DNA of 64,000 nt from contig NZ_JAQPCG010000006.1 of the NCBI RefSeq assembly GCF_028464145.1, forward strand, positions 124,001 to 188,000, written 5' to 3'. Shown piece by piece: positions 59,890 to 64,000 of this stretch. The DNA is from Maribacter sp. PR1 (GTDB taxonomy: Bacteria > Bacteroidota > Bacteroidia > Flavobacteriales > Flavobacteriaceae). The position numbers and the translations under genes were made by a program. The notes below the pieces were generated by a model. The model had not been told where the DNA came from, did not search any database, and saw nothing but the letters and a program-made list of their open reading frames with translations. The first letter of the stretch is position 1, and the number at the start of each line of letters is the position of its first letter.

Positions 59890-61236
59890 CTAATTCCCCT
59901 GGTGCCCTTTTATCCTGGGAATCAATAACAATTCTGTTTGCCTGCCATTGACATACCTAAAACCATCCTGACCATAAAAGCCCGCTTCTTCCAACATGAT
60001 TCGAATGTCCCGTTTCCATTCTGGAATGTTTACTGTAGTATTTAATTCAATGGCATATACCGTATTCGGGTTTAAGGGATAGTTCTCACCATCGTCTTTC
60101 ATAACCCCATCTTGGGAATCCCACATACCAATGGTGGTACCGGCAGAATGGCCATACATGCCCAATGGATGTGTATAAATTGAGGGTCTTAACCCGGCCG
60201 CTTTAGCTTCGCTTAACGACTTTGCTAAAATTTCATTTCCCGTTCTACCAGTTTGCATGTTTGTGGTCAAGAAATCTTGAACGCGATTTCCATCTTTTAA
60301 CCCATTTATCAAGAAATCTGGAGCTTTCTTTTCCTCGGGCTTCAGAACATAGGCCAATTCCTGACAATCCGTATTCAATCGCAAATACGTAATGCCAAAA
60401 TCACAATGCAACAAATCGCCGGGGAGAATGACCATATCTTCCGGTCTACCGGAAAACGAATACAAATGCCCCACAAGTTCTTCACTGGTGCGTTGGATAT
60501 CCACAGTTGGGTGAAACCAGGTTTCCAGTCCCAAATCCGTTACTTTTTGTCGCATCCACCACTCCACTTCCGAGGTTGTGGTAATCCCCGGAGTAATTAC
60601 TTTTTCTGAGAAGGCCTCGGCAATGATATCATGGGTAATATCTACCAATTGATTATAGATTACCATTTCCCGATCAGTTCTTGTTTCTATCCAACGTACG
60701 GCTAATTGTTCAGCTGACGCAACCCTTGAGCTGAATTTTTTGGGCAAGTTGGCCATAAATTCATCGTAATCCGTTTTGTCCAATCCGTCCGCTATATTGT
60801 GGTCTTTTGAGAAATTTAATCCTATTGTTTTTGGATTTCTTTCCGAAATCAATTGCATCAATCGTTTCCACTGATCGGGTTCTTTTTCCTTGTCCCAGGC
60901 AGATTCTATGTTTTTGCCAACATTGTATCGGGCTACTGCCAATTTTTCGATACTGTTTTTATCCTTATCGCGATAGAATACTAAAATGGTCCTTCTTCTG
61001 GCATTTAACCAGGTCGCCGGTAACATAGTCCTTAGAACCGGATCCTCATTATATTCCCTAGATATAACTACCCACATATCGATGTTTGCGGCATCCATGA
61101 GCTGTGGCAAAAGGTTATTGAATCGTTCATCCAAAATTTCATCAATGACTTTTGCACGTTCATTTTCTTTCAAGATTCTTTGTGCGTTGAGACTTATTAC
61201 GGAAATCAACATCAATAGTAAAAGGGGTCTTTTCAT
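59890..61236 (-). CDS. Secreted M24 family metallopeptidase (aminopeptidase P-like)
   Basis: 448 aa. Signal peptide MKRPLLLLMLISVISLNA, cut before QRILK. The pita-bread domain carries DFGITYLRLNTD (two metal aspartates 11 apart), the histidine of THPLGMYGHSAG, E in VYAIELNTTV and a last E in RQTELLLIPR. N-terminal creatinase-like domain spans ~35-200. It would cut an N-terminal residue, perhaps before proline, in the periplasm. It lies 15 bp after menE and 30 bp before the plug-TPR gene. Confidence 0.88.
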   Translation of the reverse strand: MKRPLLLLMLISVISLNAQRILKENERAKVIDEILDERFNNLLPQLMDAANIDMWVVISREYNEDPVLRTMLPATWLNARRRTILVFYRDKDKNSIEKLAVARYNVGKNIESAWDKEKEPDQWKRLMQLISERNPKTIGLNFSKDHNIADGLDKTDYDEFMANLPKKFSSRVASAEQLAVRWIETRTDREMVIYNQLVDITHDIIAEAFSEKVITPGITTTSEVEWWMRQKVTDLGLETWFHPTVDIQRTSEELVGHLYSFSGRPEDMVILPGDLLHCDFGITYLRLNTDCQELAYVLKPEEKKAPDFLINGLKDGNRVQDFLTTNMQTGRTGNEILAKSLSEAKAAGLRPSIYTHPLGMYGHSAGTTIGMWDSQDGVMKDDGENYPLNPNTVYAIELNTTVNIPEWKRDIRIMLEEAGFYGQDGFRYVNGRQTELLLIPRIKGHQGN

Positions 61237-61251
61237 AGTAAGGAGTAGTAT

Positions 61252-62331
61252 TTATGTATTATTCATTGCTCTTTTTAAGGTAAAATCCCTATGGACTTTA
61301 CCAGAATCGGTCCTAATAAAATGTTCAAGATAAAATATATCTTTTGGACGTTCATAAGGTTCCAGACTTTTTATCGAATTAAATTGGGGCAATTCATATT
61401 CGTTTGAGCCATCCGTTTCTATTATTAGAATCAATTTTTGGCCCAAAACTTCATCCTCGATTCCGGCAACAAAATATGGTCTATCAATTACCTCGTTTAG
61501 TTTGCTTTCTATTACTTCAGGAAATAGTTTGACACCACCGGAATTAACAACATAATCATATCTGCCCAACCAAATAAATTCAGTTTCCGAAATCAATTCC
61601 ACAACATCATTCGTAATGACCTTTTCTATGGAAATTTTTGGAGCGCAGATAATTAAACAACCTCTATCATCCTTTTTGAAAATCACATCCGGCAGGGCTT
61701 TAAAATTATTGTTTTCGGCTCCTTTACCTATGTGCTTAATGGCTATATGGGTTATGGTTTCAGTCATACCATAGGTTTCATAAATTTCGGTATTCGTATG
61801 GACCAGATCTTTTTTCAATCTGGAAGATAAGGGAGCGCCGCCTATAATTAACTTTTTAACCTTTTGCATTTGATCTAATGAAGCCTGTACTTGCAGAGGT
61901 ACCATAGCACAAAAATCAAAACTCTTATCTTCATTCAACTCCACCAATGGGTTTGATTTGGGTTCGGTCAAATAAATATCCAATCCTAAAACCATGGCAC
62001 GAACCAGCATCATCTTGCCAGCTATATAATCACAGGACAAGCACAATAGTGAAGTATTACCTGGCAAAAGACCAAAGAATTCCCCTGTTGCTAGTGCACT
62101 ATTCCGCATGTGGTTCTTTAAAAGTTTTATAGGTTTGGGCTTTCCTGTAGAACCAGAAGTTTTAACCTCTATCGTTTTTGTGGTATCCACCCATTCCATC
62201 AAAAAATCACCTATACTTTTTTTATAAGGTTCACCTTCTTTAATAAAACTATAAGCAATCTCCGTAATATCCTCAGATGAAATGGGTCTACCATTTATCT
62301 TAAAGTTGGGATGCACGGCCAAGTCCACCAT
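61252..62331 (-). CDS. menE: O-succinylbenzoate-CoA ligase
   Basis: 359 aa, adenylate-forming enzyme of menaquinone synthesis: it activates o-succinylbenzoate with ATP and CoA. The P-loop is TSGSTGKPKPIKL (~57-69); other motifs are ETYGMTETITHIA and the C-terminal YVVNSGGVKLFPEVIE and DSGKVHRDF (catalytic lysine). Shorter than the E. coli enzyme (~450 aa), which is usual in Bacteroidota. menC lies on the same strand, one gene upstream, which fixes the pathway. Confidence 0.9.
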   Translation of the reverse strand: MVDLAVHPNFKINGRPISSEDITEIAYSFIKEGEPYKKSIGDFLMEWVDTTKTIEVKTSGSTGKPKPIKLLKNHMRNSALATGEFFGLLPGNTSLLCLSCDYIAGKMMLVRAMVLGLDIYLTEPKSNPLVELNEDKSFDFCAMVPLQVQASLDQMQKVKKLIIGGAPLSSRLKKDLVHTNTEIYETYGMTETITHIAIKHIGKGAENNNFKALPDVIFKKDDRGCLIICAPKISIEKVITNDVVELISETEFIWLGRYDYVVNSGGVKLFPEVIESKLNEVIDRPYFVAGIEDEVLGQKLILIIETDGSNEYELPQFNSIKSLEPYERPKDIFYLEHFIRTDSGKVHRDFTLKRAMNNT

Positions 62332-62338
62332 GTCTCGA

Positions 62339-63271
62339 TTATTGATTTTCTTTTGCCAAGAACTCCTCTTTGGAAAGCACCTTCCCGGTTAACCTTTCTT
62401 TCCAGTTCGTCCATTTGTATTTTTTGGACAAAACAAATAGGATCAATGGAAAGGTTACAAAAACGGATAATAACATTTCTTGTACAATATCCCCAGATGC
62501 ACTTTCTGCGGTATTCTTAAAAAGGGAATCTGCTTGGATAGCGGACCAATCCGATGTTACCAACAAGGCAGCCATTAGATTATTACCGAGGTGAAACCCT
62601 AGTGCCAATTCAATTCCATCATCCATCAATGTCATTATCCCCATAAGAAGACCAAATCCGATATACAAAACCATAGTGATATAACCCATTTCAGCCACCT
62701 CTGGATTTGCAGAATGCATCAACCCAAACATTACTGAAGTGAGTAATAAGGGAAACCATTTATTTTTAACCAATACACCTATCTGTTGCATTAAATAACC
62801 TCTGAAAAGATACTCTTCAAAACCTATTTGAAAAGGAAACAGAATAAGACTTGCAAATACTAAAATTAGAAATTTGTAGGGCTTAAAATTCCATTCTACA
62901 CCTTCTGGATCAATACCATATCCAATTGCAAAAAATAATACAGTTAATAGTATCGTAAAGCTTGCAGAAAATAATAATCTTGAAAAATCAATTTTTTTTC
63001 TGGCCGTAGTAAGTGAAACAAAGCTTCGTTTGTGTAAAAAGATGACCAGCAATATTAAAACCAAAAGCAAAAAAATAAAAGGTGCCAAATTAGAAACTAG
63101 ATTTACTATAGGTGGCAATTGCTTCATCAATTCATATGTTTTCTCTAAATCTTCTGGTGATATCAAAAGAAAAAAGATAAAGTTTACGATGAAAACCCCA
63201 GTACTGATAAGGGTTGTTAATATTACTTTCCAAGACGCATTATCTCCTTTATATGCCTGTTCTATATACAT
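62339..63271 (-). CDS. CPBP family intramembrane endopeptidase
   Basis: 310 aa with about eight helices. The catalytic EExxxR is FEEYLFRGYL with E152, E153 and R157; histidines of later motifs are in FGLMHSANPE and ALGFHLGNNLM. It belongs to the CAAX-protease/bacteriocin-processing (Abi) family. Its first 10 bases overlap the end of menC and its stop is 7 bp before menE, so it is embedded in the men operon. A role in the pathway is not known; the association may be only operon hitchhiking. Confidence 0.88.
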   Translation of the reverse strand: MYIEQAYKGDNASWKVILTTLISTGVFIVNFIFFLLISPEDLEKTYELMKQLPPIVNLVSNLAPFIFLLLVLILLVIFLHKRSFVSLTTARKKIDFSRLLFSASFTILLTVLFFAIGYGIDPEGVEWNFKPYKFLILVFASLILFPFQIGFEEYLFRGYLMQQIGVLVKNKWFPLLLTSVMFGLMHSANPEVAEMGYITMVLYIGFGLLMGIMTLMDDGIELALGFHLGNNLMAALLVTSDWSAIQADSLFKNTAESASGDIVQEMLLSVFVTFPLILFVLSKKYKWTNWKERLTGKVLSKEEFLAKENQ

Positions 63272-64000
63272 AAATCCTTAATTAAATTTCTTTCCCAACT
63301 TTTCGTTCGGTTATAATACAAACTTCCGTTCTTTACTTCTAGCGGACTCTTAAAATTATTGATGAACAAAGACCCGGTTCCTAGTCCCTGCGGCATCGTA
63401 TTTTTCAATGTTGCTGTCCATTGCGCTATGGCATTTAGACCTATGTTGCTTTCCAAAGCACTGGTTATCCACCATCCTATTTGGTGCTTTTCTGCCAAGC
63501 TTATCCATTCACCGCTACCACCAAAACCTCCAACGAGACTTGGCTTTAAGATTATATATTGAGGTTGAATTATAAGTAACAATTCTTCCTTCTTCGTTAC
63601 ATTGTTTACTCCAATTAATTCTTCATCCAAGGCAATCGGCAAGGGTGTTCTCTTACAAAGTTCCTTCATCGCCAGCCAATTTCCCTGTTTTATGGGTTGC
63701 TCAATGGAGTGAAGTTCAAATTGGGCCAGGTCTTTTAGTTTTACCAGGGCATCATTAGGGGAAAAAGCTCCGTTTGCGTCCACCCGTAGTTCTATTTCAT
63801 CCGCTGAAAAGTCCTTTCGTATAGATTCCAATAGACCTAGTTCCTTATTAAAATCAATGGCGCCTATTTTCATTTTAATACATGAAAAGCCCTGTTCCAA
63901 CTTTTCATGGATTTGTCCTCTCATAAATTCTGGGTCACCCATCCAAATAAGACCATTAATGGCGATTGGAGATTCCTTTCTTAAAAAAGGCGAACTAAAC
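63262..64000 (-). CDS. menC: O-succinylbenzoate synthase, 5' truncated by the window edge
   Basis: Open from 64000 down to the stop at 63262 (246 full codons); the true start lies beyond the window. Enolase-superfamily enzyme that dehydrates SHCHC to o-succinylbenzoate in menaquinone synthesis. Visible: PFLRKESPIAINGLIWMGDP, catalytic KMK in CIKMKIG, metal ligands D in VDANGAF, E in SIEQP and D in ALDEEL, and the second catalytic lysine in LKPSLVGG. Calling a start at the internal ATG 63942 would lose the cap domain. It overlaps the CPBP gene by 10 bp. Confidence 0.93.
   Translation of the reverse strand, partial: FSSPFLRKESPIAINGLIWMGDPEFMRGQIHEKLEQGFSCIKMKIGAIDFNKELGLLESIRKDFSADEIELRVDANGAFSPNDALVKLKDLAQFELHSIEQPIKQGNWLAMKELCKRTPLPIALDEELIGVNNVTKKEELLLIIQPQYIILKPSLVGGFGGSGEWISLAEKHQIGWWITSALESNIGLNAIAQWTATLKNTMPQGLGTGSLFINNFKSPLEVKNGSLYYNRTKSWERNLIKDLCI

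Overview
The window looks like a chromosomal segment of a member of the Flavobacteriaceae (Bacteroidota), probably marine. The DNA is AT-rich. Many intergenic regions carry the Bacteroidota -7 promoter box TAnnTTTG. Shine-Dalgarno sequences are essentially absent, except inside the prfB frameshift site. The protein families are typical of flavobacteria: a BatA-type membrane protein, YfhO, DUF4834, a CAL67264-type membrane protein, TonB-linked outer-membrane proteins and menaquinone genes. No tRNA, rRNA, CRISPR array, insertion sequence or prophage was found. Coding density is high and both strands are used.

Layout. 1-369: 5' end of a large secreted repeat protein (minus strand, runs off the window). 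0.7-6.0 kb: a GT2 glycosyltransferase, then a tight operon of a BatA-like protein, a dihydroorotase-like protein that has lost its metal-binding histidines, a small membrane protein and an esterase. 6.0-10.1 kb: MBL-fold hydrolase, a conserved 498-aa protein, bcp, and an nth whose product lacks the iron-sulfur cysteines. 10.1-12.05 kb: a tandem duplication of a two-gene module, an ECF sigma factor followed by a 47-aa protein; one of the small genes is new here. 12.3-18.6 kb: uvrA, a strongly basic secreted protein behind a sigma-54-like promoter, an RluA-type pseudouridine synthase and an AI-2E family permease. 18.6-24.0 kb: a minus-strand operon for surface glycan work (DUF4834, YfhO, GT4, flippase). 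24.1-26.4 kb: outer-membrane protein and GNAT-like protein. 26.5-28.9 kb: two PLP enzymes that together fit sulfonolipid (capnine) synthesis. 29-35.3 kb: S9 peptidase, YbaB, YegP-like protein, threonine aldolase and a metzincin-type protease. 35.5-38.8 kb: the ATP-grasp / alpha-E / transglutaminase module. 38.9-43.5 kb: prfB with programmed +1 frameshift, ArsC-like protein, and a secreted helical protein with an outer-membrane barrel protein. 43.6-53.6 kb: fumC, coiled-coil membrane protein, GNAT, an MBL lipoprotein, an M16 protease pair (one active, one inactive), ettA and an oxidoreductase. 53.7-64 kb: acyl-CoA carboxylase beta subunit, two paralogous proteins with a TonB plug, TPRs and no barrel, an M24 peptidase, and menE, a CPBP protease and menC (truncated by the window end).

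Most genes are housekeeping or envelope functions in short operons. Bidirectional terminators separate many of the convergent pairs. The least explained parts are the duplicated sigma/47-aa module, the barrel-less plug-TPR paralogs, and the basic secreted protein with its sigma-54-like promoter. Several start codons were moved from TTG or GTG to a downstream ATG because a promoter box or a signal peptide decides the start.
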